Positions 1 to 8,089 are shown, numbered from the stretch's first letter. The stretch: 11,197 bases of DNA from Desulfobacteraceae bacterium (GCA_003819975.1 RPPU01000088.1:1-11197), one strand, 5' to 3'. Notes: a model not told the origin generated them from the letters alone. Numbers and translations are program-made.

Positions 1-2
1 CC

Positions 3-1397
3 AATGCCAAGGAAAAGCTTTATATCACGAGTTATCAGGTGGAACGCGAAATTTCCGGTCAGAAACCGGTGCTGCTCATGGAACGTCCCCGGTTTTATTT
101 CAAGAAGTGGGATCCGAAGAAGCCGGCGTACCTGGACACCCATGCGCCGCTTGAGAACGAGATCGTCTATCGGGTCGTGAGCGTCGATGCGTTCGGCCGC
201 ACAAGCACTGCCGCGATCTGCAAGCTGTTCGCCGTGGATGTGGCCGCGCTTATGCCGCCCATGCTCGCGGCGAAACCAGGCGCCGGCAGCGTAGTTCTGA
301 GCTGGAAAGCGAGCGATAATCCCAATACGGCCGGGTATGTGCTGGAGCGGGCCATGCTTTCCAAAGGGCCTTTTGAAGTTCTGACCCCCAAGGGTCTGGA
401 AGCCGACAGCGCGAGTTATGAAGACAAAAATGTGACCGGCGGGACCGCCTACTACTACCGTATCCGGTCGGTCGGGCCCCGGGGCGATCTGGGAATCCCG
501 GGCACGGCGCGCATGGCTTTGCCCCGGAACAAGGAGAAACCGCCCAAGCCGGAAAACCTCAAGGCCGACGTAGGCCGCACGGCCGTGCATCTGACGTGGA
601 ATCCGGTCAAATTTCCGGTGGGCGGGTATGTGGTGGAGCGCAAAGTACCGGGCGCATCGCGTTGGATGCTGCTTTCTTTGCAAGCCCGGCCCGAACCTTT
701 TTACGACGATATTTTTCCGCTGCATTCGTCGGGAAAGTTCAGCTACCGGGTCACGAGCGTGGCTTACGATAACCAGCAGAGTGAGCCGAGCAAACAAGTG
801 GATGTGACCCTGCTGGACACCCTGGCGCCCAATGCGCCCTATATTCTGAGTATTGACGGCAGCAACGGCAAAGTCAGCCTGACTTTCAAGCCGGCGCCGC
901 CCGAAGAAGACATTGCTCAATTCCTGGTGATACGCGGCGTTTCCGTTGAAGACCAGGGCCTCGTGATCGGAGATCCTTTGACGCCGGCGGCGCGTCAGTT
1001 CGAAGACACTTTTGTGACTATCGGCCAACGCTATTGGTACCGGATGGTCGCCCTGGACAAGGCCGGCAACCGCAGCGAATTGGGCGAACTGCGCGAAGTC
1101 ACGGTCATGAATCCGCCCATTCCGACACCCAAGAGGCCGATCCTGAAGTATATTAAGGAACCGGCGCCATATATTTTAATCACATTCGACAAGGCTCCGG
1201 ATCAGCATGGCGTCATGATCCAACGCAAGATCGCGGAAAAGGAGCAATGGGAGACGATCGCGGGACCGGTGTTTCAGGATACCGAGGTGGCCGACATTGT
1301 CCTGCCTCAGAGTGGAAAGCTCCAATACCGTATTTTATACCAGGCCGTGAACCGCATCTCGGGTCAGCCTTCGGAGGCGGTGGAAATCGAAAGATAA
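3..1397 (+). CDS. Multi-module fibronectin type III protein, 5' end outside the window
   Basis: The frame is open to the left edge, so the true start and any signal peptide lie upstream; 464 residues are visible. They form about five FN3-type beta-sandwich modules: a partial one at residues 1-77, then about 84-174, 180-272, 275-367 and 373-464. The repeated signature is a W or F in strand B (LSWKAS, LTWNPV), a 'GYVLER' or 'GYVVERK' strand, and a late 'YYYRIRSV', 'FSYRVTSV' or 'YWYRMVALDKAGN' strand. No enzyme motif is seen and only one cysteine is visible. FN3 arrays of this kind are usually extracytoplasmic spacers or binding scaffolds. The next gene starts 133 bases downstream with no clear terminator between, so co-transcription is possible. 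A surface or periplasmic scaffold is inferred; the ligand is unknown. Confidence 0.85.
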   Translation, partial: NAKEKLYITSYQVEREISGQKPVLLMERPRFYFKKWDPKKPAYLDTHAPLENEIVYRVVSVDAFGRTSTAAICKLFAVDVAALMPPMLAAKPGAGSVVLSWKASDNPNTAGYVLERAMLSKGPFEVLTPKGLEADSASYEDKNVTGGTAYYYRIRSVGPRGDLGIPGTARMALPRNKEKPPKPENLKADVGRTAVHLTWNPVKFPVGGYVVERKVPGASRWMLLSLQARPEPFYDDIFPLHSSGKFSYRVTSVAYDNQQSEPSKQVDVTLLDTLAPNAPYILSIDGSNGKVSLTFKPAPPEEDIAQFLVIRGVSVEDQGLVIGDPLTPAARQFEDTFVTIGQRYWYRMVALDKAGNRSELGELREVTVMNPPIPTPKRPILKYIKEPAPYILITFDKAPDQHGVMIQRKIAEKEQWETIAGPVFQDTEVADIVLPQSGKLQYRILYQAVNRISGQPSEAVEIER

Positions 1398-1530
1398 AAC
1401 CAGACAATAGGATATCTCAAGAATTAAAAATGCGTCATACGATGATGAAAAATGCCGATAATTAAGCGCCTTTTTTCCTTAACGCAGTATTTTTGAGATT
1501 GACAACTTTTATTAAGAAACAGGACAAGAA

Positions 1531-2712
1531 ATGAACATGATCCATTTAGGAAAAAAAGCACAGGTTCCGGCAATTTTGATTTCAATTTTTTTAATTTGTT
1601 TTTTTCTCGCTCCCTTGAGCCGGGCTCAGACCGGGGTCGCCGAAGATCCGCAACTTGTGCAAAAGGGCGACCGGGTGGGCGTGCATTTCACGGTGCGGCT
1701 CCATGACGGCCGGCTGGTGCGCACCAGCCGGGCCGAGCTGATGAAAAACAAGAAGGCCGTGCTTCCTTGGTTTGAACGGTTCCAGGAAACGGAAGACTAT
1801 CAGGCCAAGGAGGTGATCGCGGGCACCAAGGGTGCAATAACGGGCGCGCCCAATCTGGGCCGGTTGGTGCTGGGCATGCGATTGGGTGAAAAGAAGAGCG
1901 TGACCCTGACGCCCGAAAAAGCCTACGGCCCCAAAGACCCGGATTTGATCAAGTCTTTTCAACTTCAGCAACGCCTGCCGCGCTCGGTGCGGTTGGGCCC
2001 ACGTGAATTTGTGGATAATTTTAACGTGTTTCCTTTGCTCGGAAAAACCGTGCCCTGGGAGCCCTTTTTCAAATCCAGGATTGTGCGCATTAAAGCCGAT
2101 TATGTGGAACTGCGGGCCCTAGTGCGCGACCGCAGCCGGCTCAAGCAGGATTTCGGCACAATCGACATTCGTTTTGAAAAGCAAGAGCTGATCGCGGACT
2201 TGAAACCGCGCGTGGGCGCGCCGTTTGCTTTCAGGGACCTGTCGGGCCAGGTCAGCCGGGTGGAGGAAAAGGAGTTTTATGTTGATTTTAACCCCTTGCC
2301 CAAGGGCGAGCCGGTGATCGTGGAGTTGGAAGTAACATCCCTAACCAAGGCCTCCTTGTTTGCGCCTATGGTCCCCTTTTGGATTGAGGATTACGCGGAG
2401 GGGCTGGAAGAAGCCCGGCAACGCGAAAAGCCCATGGTTCTGGTGCTCTATTCGCCGGAGTGTCATTTTTGCGAACAGTTGTTGAACGAAACATTGAAAG
2501 ATCCCGTGATCCAGGCTTTGGATGAGCGGTTTGTTTGGGTCAAGATCAATTCCCTGGAGGACCGGGCGCTGTTCGACTATTACAAACAAGAGGGTTATCC
2601 CTTGACCGTGGTGTTGAATAAGGACGGCCTTGAGATTCGGCGGATCGACGGCTATCTTCCGGCGGAACAGTTTAGGGCTGAGCTTGAAGAAGCATTGAAA
2701 GCCGGGTTATAA
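1531..2712 (+). CDS. Exported FKBP/SlyD-like prolyl isomerase fused to a thioredoxin-fold domain
   Basis: 393 residues. Residues 1-32 form a Sec signal peptide (basic KK, hydrophobic 11-29, likely cleavage after SRA). Residues about 43-270 resemble an FKBP of the SlyD kind: 'KGDRVGVHFTVRLHDGRLV' at 45-63, 'LGMRLGEKKSVTLTPEKAYG' at 114-133, and a SlyD-like closing segment at 229-271 ('VGAPFAFRDLSG', 'YVDFNPLPKGE'). About 95 residues between these halves are divergent, where SlyD carries its insert-in-flap chaperone domain. Residues about 285-393 are a thioredoxin fold with C311-H-F-C314 and the cis-proline region 'GYPLTVVL' (P357). AGGA lies 6 bases before the ATG, favouring 1531 over the ATG at 1537. 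Likely roles are periplasmic prolyl isomerisation plus thiol redox or holdase activity. The fusion is unusual. Whether the FKBP half is catalytic cannot be judged by eye. Confidence 0.85.
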   Translation: MNMIHLGKKAQVPAILISIFLICFFLAPLSRAQTGVAEDPQLVQKGDRVGVHFTVRLHDGRLVRTSRAELMKNKKAVLPWFERFQETEDYQAKEVIAGTKGAITGAPNLGRLVLGMRLGEKKSVTLTPEKAYGPKDPDLIKSFQLQQRLPRSVRLGPREFVDNFNVFPLLGKTVPWEPFFKSRIVRIKADYVELRALVRDRSRLKQDFGTIDIRFEKQELIADLKPRVGAPFAFRDLSGQVSRVEEKEFYVDFNPLPKGEPVIVELEVTSLTKASLFAPMVPFWIEDYAEGLEEARQREKPMVLVLYSPECHFCEQLLNETLKDPVIQALDERFVWVKINSLEDRALFDYYKQEGYPLTVVLNKDGLEIRRIDGYLPAEQFRAELEEALKAGL

Positions 2713-3067
2713 GTGTGTAATGAAAAATTCTTACGCAGAGCCTCAAATCCGCGATTATTTACGGTATCACCTATCGATAATCTTTTATTCGGGCTCCGTG
2801 AATGAAAAGTAATCCTTTCCCCTCTAAGCCGGTATTGGCTGGTTCGTTTTTATATAGTTAGTTCAATTAGTTATAAATATTTTCAGATCTAAACATGTAT
2901 TTAAAAAGAATGAACCATTTTAGGCGAACCGGACACTAAAAAATAATGCGTTGAAACTTAAAGATCTATTAACCAGCCTTTGCAATAAAAAGAGTTTTGT
3001 GGTAAGGAAAAAGGCAATTGGAGAAGCGATCTTTAATTAAATTGTCTTTTTGCAAAACGGAGTTCAT
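2713..3067. other. 355-base AT-rich intergenic region upstream of the barrel/paralog block
   Basis: No credible gene is seen here. GC is low: 76 of 240 bases in 2821-3060 by hand count, against about 60% in a sampled coding line. It probably holds the promoter of the four-gene block. The best sigma70-like match I found is TTTATA (2849-2854), 17 bases, TATAAA (2872-2877), which would give a leader of about 185 bases. In such AT-rich DNA this match is weak evidence. No riboswitch, tRNA or strong hairpin was recognised. Confidence 0.5.
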
Positions 3068-5080
3068 ATGAAAAAAAATCCAGCGAGCAAAAATTTTCTA
3101 TTAAAAACCGTCTTTATTTTCTTTATATCCGTGGGGGTCCTTTTTTGGATCCCTTCGGTTTTGTTGGCCCAAGACCCGGCACCCGAAGAGGCGACTCCGG
3201 CTGAAGAACCGGCGGCCGCGCCGACGGTCGCCACCATTATCCGATTGATCCATCCGGCGGAAGGCGCCCTAGTCATAGGCAAAAAGCCGGAGATTCGATT
3301 CGCCCTGCTGGATGCCGGCTCTGTTAAGGGAATCACAGCCATTTTGGACGGCACGGATATTACCAATGTAATGAAACAGGAAGGCGCGGAATTCAGTTTT
3401 AAGCCGATCGCGGCGTTGGCCTCGGGTCAACATACCCTGCAAATCACGGTGGTGAGCCAGGACGGCCAAGAGCTTGTCCAGGAAGCGGCTTTCAGTTCGC
3501 GTCATACCGAGCGCTTCGAAGAAGCCACCTCGGACAATGAAATCGGCCTGGTATACAAGCATCGGGTGGCCAAATCGGACTATATTCACACGGAAGTCAA
3601 AAACCGGTTTGACGCCACGCTCAGCAGCAATTCGAAACTCAAAGACGGCGGTTTCGAGACCAGTTTCACGACCAATGCCCACTATGCGGATCAGAACCTG
3701 CCCATTGCGGAGCCGGAGCGCAAAGGCGTGAACCTATCCAACTTCCTGTGGCAGACCAAGTATACGAAGGATAAGTTTTCGACCGGCAGCGATGTGGGCG
3801 ATCTGCAACTTAACGAGACGCCCCTGACGGTCGCGGGTTTGGCGCGGCGCGGCGGCCAGCTGGCCTTCGGTTATGACAATTACGAGGTCCACGGTTTTGT
3901 GGTCCGGAGCAAGGAACTTTCCGGGTTTAACGGCGGTTTCGGCATTGAAGGCCCCAGCAACGAACACATCTTGGGCACCGGCGCCAGCGCCAAGTTTTTT
4001 CAGGAAAAAATGCTTTTGAAAGGCACCTATATCGCGGGCGGTGAAAAGGAAAATTCTTTCGGTACCTGGGGCGATGTGAATCAACGCAGAGGCCGGGCCG
4101 CGGGCGGCTCCATGCAACTCAAGCTGTTCGACGACAAACTTATATTCGACTCCGAGTATGCCGAGACCAATTATGACGGCGATACGAGCGATATCTATGA
4201 TGCCGAAGAAGACGAAGCCTATAATTATGGGCTCAGTTGGATTTATAATATCTTGAGTTTAAAAGGGAGCTATCAATATATCGGCCCCAAATATGCCGTG
4301 ATCGGGAATGCCTCCACGCAAAACGATTATGAAGGAGTCAATCTGGAAGGGACCGCGAGTTTTAAGACCCAGACCTTAACTCTGGGTTATTCCGACTGTA
4401 ATGACAATGTAAAAGAAAATGAGCTGGTGCCCCAAGTGACCACGACCGCCGCCAAAGCCGGTTATACCTTCAACGGTATCGAGAACCTGACCTTGGGTCT
4501 GAATTACGACCGTTCCAAGCAGGAGAGCGCTTTGGAACCGGCGGGCACGGATCCTATCAAGGTCTATACCACCAATTATTCCGGCAGCATTAATTATATC
4601 GTATGGAAGCTGAACCTGGGATTCACAGCCGGTCATTCGGTTCAAGACGACCGTATGCCGACGGATCAGGACACGGAAACCGATACCTACACCTTTACTC
4701 CGGCTTTGACTCTGGATGCTTTGACGGTCACGCCCAGTTACAGTTACAATTCGACCTGGGATAAAAGCACCCTCGTCACCACCGATACCCATACCACCGG
4801 CTTGAATTTCAACGGCCATTTTTTCGAGAACCGGCTTTTATACGATTTTGCCGGCACGCATAACCGCACCGAGACCAGCGATAGGCTCACGGATAATTAC
4901 ACCCTGGGCCTTACGTATAAGTTGACCTATGTGTTGGCGGAAAAATTCGGCGTTTTTACCAAGCCCTCCATAAGCATCGACGGCCGTTACGGCTCCACGC
5001 ATGATTATATCGCCAATACCAGGACTCATGAAAAAGTCGTTTTTCTCGTGTTTTCCAGTATTTTGCCTTTTAGCTTTTAG
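3068..5080 (+). CDS. Predicted outer-membrane beta-barrel protein with N-terminal Ig-like domain
   Basis: 670 residues from the ATG at 3068, chosen because ACGGAG sits 5 bases upstream; a GTG-type start at 3050 lacks such a site. Residues 1-34 are a signal peptide (cleavage near LLA/QDP), followed by a P/E/A-rich linker (36-54). Residues about 58-143 look like a bacterial Ig-like domain ('IHPAEGALVIGKKPEIRF', 'AILDGTDIT', 'LASGQHTLQITVVSQDG'). From about 157 to the end the chain is a run of short alternating strands separated by polar, D/N/G-rich turns, as in outer-membrane barrels. The last strand 'VFLVFSSILPFSF' ends in F, with hydrophobic residues at -3, -5 and -9, fitting a BAM-recognised beta-signal. 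One cysteine occurs in the mature chain. It could be a porin, a secretion channel or an anchor; I do not recognise a named family. It is first in the block, with the next gene 14 bases downstream. Confidence 0.8.
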   Translation: MKKNPASKNFLLKTVFIFFISVGVLFWIPSVLLAQDPAPEEATPAEEPAAAPTVATIIRLIHPAEGALVIGKKPEIRFALLDAGSVKGITAILDGTDITNVMKQEGAEFSFKPIAALASGQHTLQITVVSQDGQELVQEAAFSSRHTERFEEATSDNEIGLVYKHRVAKSDYIHTEVKNRFDATLSSNSKLKDGGFETSFTTNAHYADQNLPIAEPERKGVNLSNFLWQTKYTKDKFSTGSDVGDLQLNETPLTVAGLARRGGQLAFGYDNYEVHGFVVRSKELSGFNGGFGIEGPSNEHILGTGASAKFFQEKMLLKGTYIAGGEKENSFGTWGDVNQRRGRAAGGSMQLKLFDDKLIFDSEYAETNYDGDTSDIYDAEEDEAYNYGLSWIYNILSLKGSYQYIGPKYAVIGNASTQNDYEGVNLEGTASFKTQTLTLGYSDCNDNVKENELVPQVTTTAAKAGYTFNGIENLTLGLNYDRSKQESALEPAGTDPIKVYTTNYSGSINYIVWKLNLGFTAGHSVQDDRMPTDQDTETDTYTFTPALTLDALTVTPSYSYNSTWDKSTLVTTDTHTTGLNFNGHFFENRLLYDFAGTHNRTETSDRLTDNYTLGLTYKLTYVLAEKFGVFTKPSISIDGRYGSTHDYIANTRTHEKVVFLVFSSILPFSF

Positions 5081-5087
5081 AAAGGAG
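5081..5087 (+). promoter_or_regulatory. Ribosome binding site that fixes a TTG start
   Basis: AAAGGAG follows the barrel gene's stop directly and lies 7 bases before the TTG at 5095. No ATG or GTG in this frame precedes the signal-peptide core, so this site decides the start of the first paralog. Confidence 0.8.
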
Positions 5088-5094
5088 CAAACCC

Positions 5095-5799
5095 TTGAAA
5101 AGAACTTCCATTATCTTGATCGGTTTTTGTGTTTTGGGTTTTTGGATGCAATCCGCGGAAGCCGCCAATCTGCAGCTGACCCGCATCCAACTCCGTTTTG
5201 AAAACAATCGGGCCACCCTTACGGTCAAAAACCGGCAGCCGGACGTACAAGCTTTTGCCGACATCCTTTTCACCGGCACCGGCCTTTTGCAGGGTTACTG
5301 GCAGGTGGACGGCCGTCTCATTGCCCATGTAAACAAGCACTTGGTCCCCGGGAAAAAAGTGACCCTATCCACCCCTTTGAAACCGGCCTTGCCGACTTTC
5401 AGCGAAGGCCCGCATATCGTGATGTTCGTGGTCAATCGCCCGGCGCAGCCGATCCCTTTTCCCAAAGCGCTTTACTATGTCGTGCCCGGTGAAACTCCGA
5501 ATGTCGCAACCGTCAATTTAACTCAACCTCTATCCGAGAGCGAAATTGATCCTTTGCAAACGACTTTTCAATGGGAAGGCCAACCCAAAGTCGCGACCTA
5601 TCTGATCGAATTCATCGACGACAATCCGCAGAAACCGCTTTTTTCCGCTATTACGGAAAAGCCGGAATATGTTCTTCCGCAACCGGTGCTGAAATACTCT
5701 TTTGCGAAAAACCAGCACTATTTTTGGCGTGTCAGGAGTTTCGATGCGTCGTATAACGTGATCGGCGAAAGCGAGATCCGGGAGTTGAGACTAAAATAA
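5095..5799 (+). CDS. Secreted paralog 1: core domain plus FN3-like module (short form)
   Basis: 234 residues starting at TTG, supported by AAAGGAG 7 bases upstream. Residues 1-23 are a signal peptide (cleavage AEA/AN). Residues about 26-133 form a core domain shared with the next two genes; its hallmarks are 'IQLRFENNRATLTVK', 'AFADILFTGTGLLQGYWQVD', 'LPTFSEGPHIV' and 'PKALYYVVPGE'. Residues about 136-234 are an FN3-like module ('TFQWEGQP', 'YLIEFIDD', 'HYFWRVRSFD', 'GESEIRELRL'). Unlike its two paralogs it lacks the N-terminal domain of about 115 residues, so the core follows the signal peptide directly. There is no cysteine in the mature chain. The gene starts 14 bases after the barrel stop, so translational coupling is likely. 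I do not recognise the core family. A periplasmic or surface structural role is inferred only from export and beta-sandwich character. Confidence 0.85.
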   Translation: MKRTSIILIGFCVLGFWMQSAEAANLQLTRIQLRFENNRATLTVKNRQPDVQAFADILFTGTGLLQGYWQVDGRLIAHVNKHLVPGKKVTLSTPLKPALPTFSEGPHIVMFVVNRPAQPIPFPKALYYVVPGETPNVATVNLTQPLSESEIDPLQTTFQWEGQPKVATYLIEFIDDNPQKPLFSAITEKPEYVLPQPVLKYSFAKNQHYFWRVRSFDASYNVIGESEIRELRLK

Positions 5800-5825
5800 C
5801 CTTTTGGAAAACGAGGCGAAATATC

Positions 5826-6881
5826 ATGAGAAGCAGAGCGATTATCATAACGATTCTATTGTGTTTTTGGTTATTGATTCCCTGGGCCGAAGCGGCTGTG
5901 ACCCCTTCTTCGATAACCATCCCCGGCAACATGCCTTATACGGTCGTCCTGACTTGGAGGTTGAACATGACCGCACCTCCGGCTTCGTCGACATCAACGA
6001 CGGGAATATTCAGGCCCACAAACCCTGACCCACCTGCTTTTTATACCAATAGCACGGCGCTGACGGCTTATTTTATTGGAGACAATGCAACCGTTACCGA
6101 AACCCTGACCATTCCCTCGGCCGCAATAAAAAAAGCCCAAGAATTGGGATTGAGACAATTTCTCTATCGCCGCGTTTTCACCGGCGTTAGCACCGAAGAA
6201 ATGACAATCAACCTGACCTCGCCCAGTGCCGCAGCTCTTAATATCAACAATATCCGGCTCTATTTCGAGAACAAACGACCCGAGATTACGGTCAAACGCA
6301 AGGAGCCGGGGCTTAAAACTTTTGCCGATATCAACTTCACCGGCAAAGGTCTGCTCAAGGGCTATTGGCAGGTGGATGATCGGATCATTTCCTATGTCAA
6401 TAAAAACCTGGTTTACGGCACGAGCTTGACTATCGCGACTCCGGACTTGCCTGCTTTGCCCACCTTTTCCGAAGGTACGCATGTTGTTAAATTTATCATT
6501 CAAAGCCCGGATCAGGGCATTCAGAGTAATGAATTCCCCAAGGCCCTCTATTATGTGACCCCAAGCGAGACAACCGAGACCGTTATGGTCAATCTGCTCA
6601 ATCCGTTCAATCTGGCCATGTTGGAACGTAAATCTCCGGTTTTTCAATGGCAGACATTCAAACCCTTGGCCCTTTATCTGGTGGAATTTATGGAAACGGA
6701 AAATAGCGAACCGATCTTTGCGGCTTATACCATTGAGACCCGGTATGTGGTCCCGAATGCGGCTTTGAGAAACTATCTGCAGAGTCCCCAGCCTTATTAT
6801 TGGCGGGTCACGGGATTTGACAAAGAGAACAATATCGCCGGCGAAAGTGAAGTGCGGCAAGTGCGCTTTAAAACAGAATAA
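5826..6881 (+). CDS. Secreted paralog 2: N-terminal beta domain, core domain, FN3-like module
   Basis: 351 residues from the ATG at 5826, with GAGG about 9 bases upstream (a modest site). Residues 1-23 are a signal peptide (cleavage AEA/AV). Residues about 24-135 are a domain shared only with paralog 3: it opens 'VTPSSITIPGN', has 'ATVTETLTIPSAAIKKAQELG' near 88-108 and ends 'TINLTSPSAAA'. It looks beta-rich with one short helix-like segment. The common core spans about 139-247 ('NNIRLYFENKRPEITVKRK', 'GLLKGYWQVDDR', 'LPTFSEGTHVVKF', 'PKALYYVTP'). The FN3-like module is about 255-351 ('VFQWQTF', 'YLVEFMET', 'PYYWRVTGFD', 'GESEVRQVRF'). It has no cysteine after the signal peptide. It is closest to paralog 3, with an exact 26-base match inside the core. 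The function is unknown. Confidence 0.85.
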   Translation: MRSRAIIITILLCFWLLIPWAEAAVTPSSITIPGNMPYTVVLTWRLNMTAPPASSTSTTGIFRPTNPDPPAFYTNSTALTAYFIGDNATVTETLTIPSAAIKKAQELGLRQFLYRRVFTGVSTEEMTINLTSPSAAALNINNIRLYFENKRPEITVKRKEPGLKTFADINFTGKGLLKGYWQVDDRIISYVNKNLVYGTSLTIATPDLPALPTFSEGTHVVKFIIQSPDQGIQSNEFPKALYYVTPSETTETVMVNLLNPFNLAMLERKSPVFQWQTFKPLALYLVEFMETENSEPIFAAYTIETRYVVPNAALRNYLQSPQPYYWRVTGFDKENNIAGESEVRQVRFKTE

Positions 6882-6937
6882 AAGGGAACGGGGAAGTTGA
6901 GGCAACAAAAACCTTTTGCCGAGTGGGGTATAAGCTT

Positions 6938-8005
6938 ATGAAAATGAAAATGTTGATCCTAGGAGCGGTTGTGTTATTATGCGCCAGCGGCATCCAAGCC
7001 GCCGTGAGCGTGTCGCCGGCTTCGATTAAGATTACGACCGAACAGCCCAGTACGACCCTGATTACCTATCAAATCACGGAACCGGCAACGCCGCCCAGTG
7101 TCGCTTCTTCAAGCCAGGGCTTTTTTCAAGTGATGATGCCGGCCGGTCCCTTAACCCTGGAAACGGTGCAAACGACCGTGTCCGAAAAGATGAGCAGTTC
7201 CGGTCCGGCGACCGCCACGGTCACGGAAACACTGACGATTCCTTTAAGCGTGATCAAGAGAGCTCTGGAACTCGGCAAAACAAGCCTGCGCTATACGCGA
7301 ACCTTCAATGTGACCGCTGGGACGGTCGTATTCAATATCAACCTGACTTCACCCGGCGCGGTCGAGCCGTTGAACATTTCCCGAATCCGGCTCTATTTCG
7401 AGAACAAACGGGCCGAGATAACCGTTAAGCGCAAAGCGCCGGGACTAAAGGCTTTTGCCGACATTAACTTTACCGGCAAGGGGTTGCTCAAGGGTTATTG
7501 GCAGGTCGATGACCGCATTATCGCTAATGTCAGCAAGAATCTGGTTTACGGCAAGAGCCTGGTCATTGCGACTCCGGATATGCCTTCCTTGCCCACTTTT
7601 TCCGAAGGGACGCATATTGTCAAATTTGTGATTCAACAACCCGAACAAGGTATTCCGCTTCCGAAGGCTCTTTATTACGTCACTCCGGATTTGACGGCCC
7701 AGGTCGCAACCATTGACCTGAGCGAACCGTTCGATGCGGCTGCGCTGGATCGCACTCCCCAGACTTTCAGATGGAGTTCAACCAAGCCGTTGGCCGCCTA
7801 TCTGGTCGAATTTATGGAAGAAGAAGAGGGCAGCGCTTTCTTTTCGGCTTATACCACCCAAACCGAATATACGTTGCCGGTCGCGGCCCTCAAGCATTAT
7901 TTCACGAGTCCGCAACCCTATTTCTGGAGGGTTAAAGGTTTTGATCAGCAAAATAACGTTGCCGGAGAAAGCATCATCCGGAGCTTTAGATTATTGACCG
8001 AATAA
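6938..8005 (+). CDS. Secreted paralog 3: N-terminal beta domain, core domain, FN3-like module
   Basis: 355 residues from the ATG at 6938. A GTG at 6923 in frame would add five residues but has no Shine-Dalgarno close upstream, whereas GGGG lies 9 bases before 6938. Residues 1-22 are a signal peptide (likely cleavage QAA/VS). The LLC at 13-15 does not fit a lipobox, because leucine precedes the cysteine. Residues about 23-142 are the N-terminal domain shared with paralog 2 ('VSPASIKITTEQ', 'ATVTETLTIPLSVIKRALELG', 'NINLTSPG'). The core is at 146-252 and the FN3-like module at 258-355 ('TFRWSSTKP', 'YLVEFMEEEE', 'PYFWRVKGFD'). It is cysteine-free after cleavage. It is last in the block and is followed by a strong hairpin terminator. 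The function is unknown. Confidence 0.85.
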   Translation: MKMKMLILGAVVLLCASGIQAAVSVSPASIKITTEQPSTTLITYQITEPATPPSVASSSQGFFQVMMPAGPLTLETVQTTVSEKMSSSGPATATVTETLTIPLSVIKRALELGKTSLRYTRTFNVTAGTVVFNINLTSPGAVEPLNISRIRLYFENKRAEITVKRKAPGLKAFADINFTGKGLLKGYWQVDDRIIANVSKNLVYGKSLVIATPDMPSLPTFSEGTHIVKFVIQQPEQGIPLPKALYYVTPDLTAQVATIDLSEPFDAAALDRTPQTFRWSSTKPLAAYLVEFMEEEEGSAFFSAYTTQTEYTLPVAALKHYFTSPQPYFWRVKGFDQQNNVAGESIIRSFRLLTE

Positions 8006-8026
8006 CTCGGGAGAAATCCGAATAAT

Positions 8027-8062
8027 AAAAGGGCGGTAGAAAAACTTTCTATCGCCCTTTTT
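8027..8062. terminator. Bidirectional Rho-independent terminator
   Basis: A 12-bp stem pairs 8031-8042 with 8046-8057 (one G-U pair) around a three-base loop. It is flanked by AAAA on the left and TTTTT on the right, giving a U-tract on the plus strand; the A-rich left flank gives one on the minus strand too. It lies 22 bases after the paralog 3 stop and 28 bases after the convergent PilZ gene's stop, so it can end both transcripts. Confidence 0.9.
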
Positions 8063-8089
8063 CATTTAAAGGAAAGGCCCGGTCTCTGT

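Noticed and set aside
1499..1504. A perfect TTGACA as a -35 box before the FKBP-thioredoxin gene.
   Set aside because: No -10 lies at the right distance (17 bases on is GGACAA), and the start codon at 1531 is too close.
2753..2789. GATTAT/ATAATC inverted repeat followed by TTTTATT, as a terminator for the FKBP-thioredoxin gene.
   Set aside because: The stem is only 6 AT-rich base pairs around an 18-base loop, too weak to call.
2720..2812. A 30-codon ATG reading frame in the AT-rich gap.
   Set aside because: There is no ribosome binding site, no signal peptide or other recognisable feature, and the length is expected by chance.
5994..6908. A long open frame on the minus strand opposite paralog 2 (304 codons).
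   Set aside because: It mirrors a clearly coding plus-strand gene with signal peptide and paralogs, and shows no signal peptide, domain or ribosome binding site of its own.
6938..7003. Paralog 3 as a lipoprotein because of LLC in its signal peptide.
   Set aside because: The residue before the cysteine is leucine, not G/A/S, and a normal signal peptidase I site (QAA) follows.
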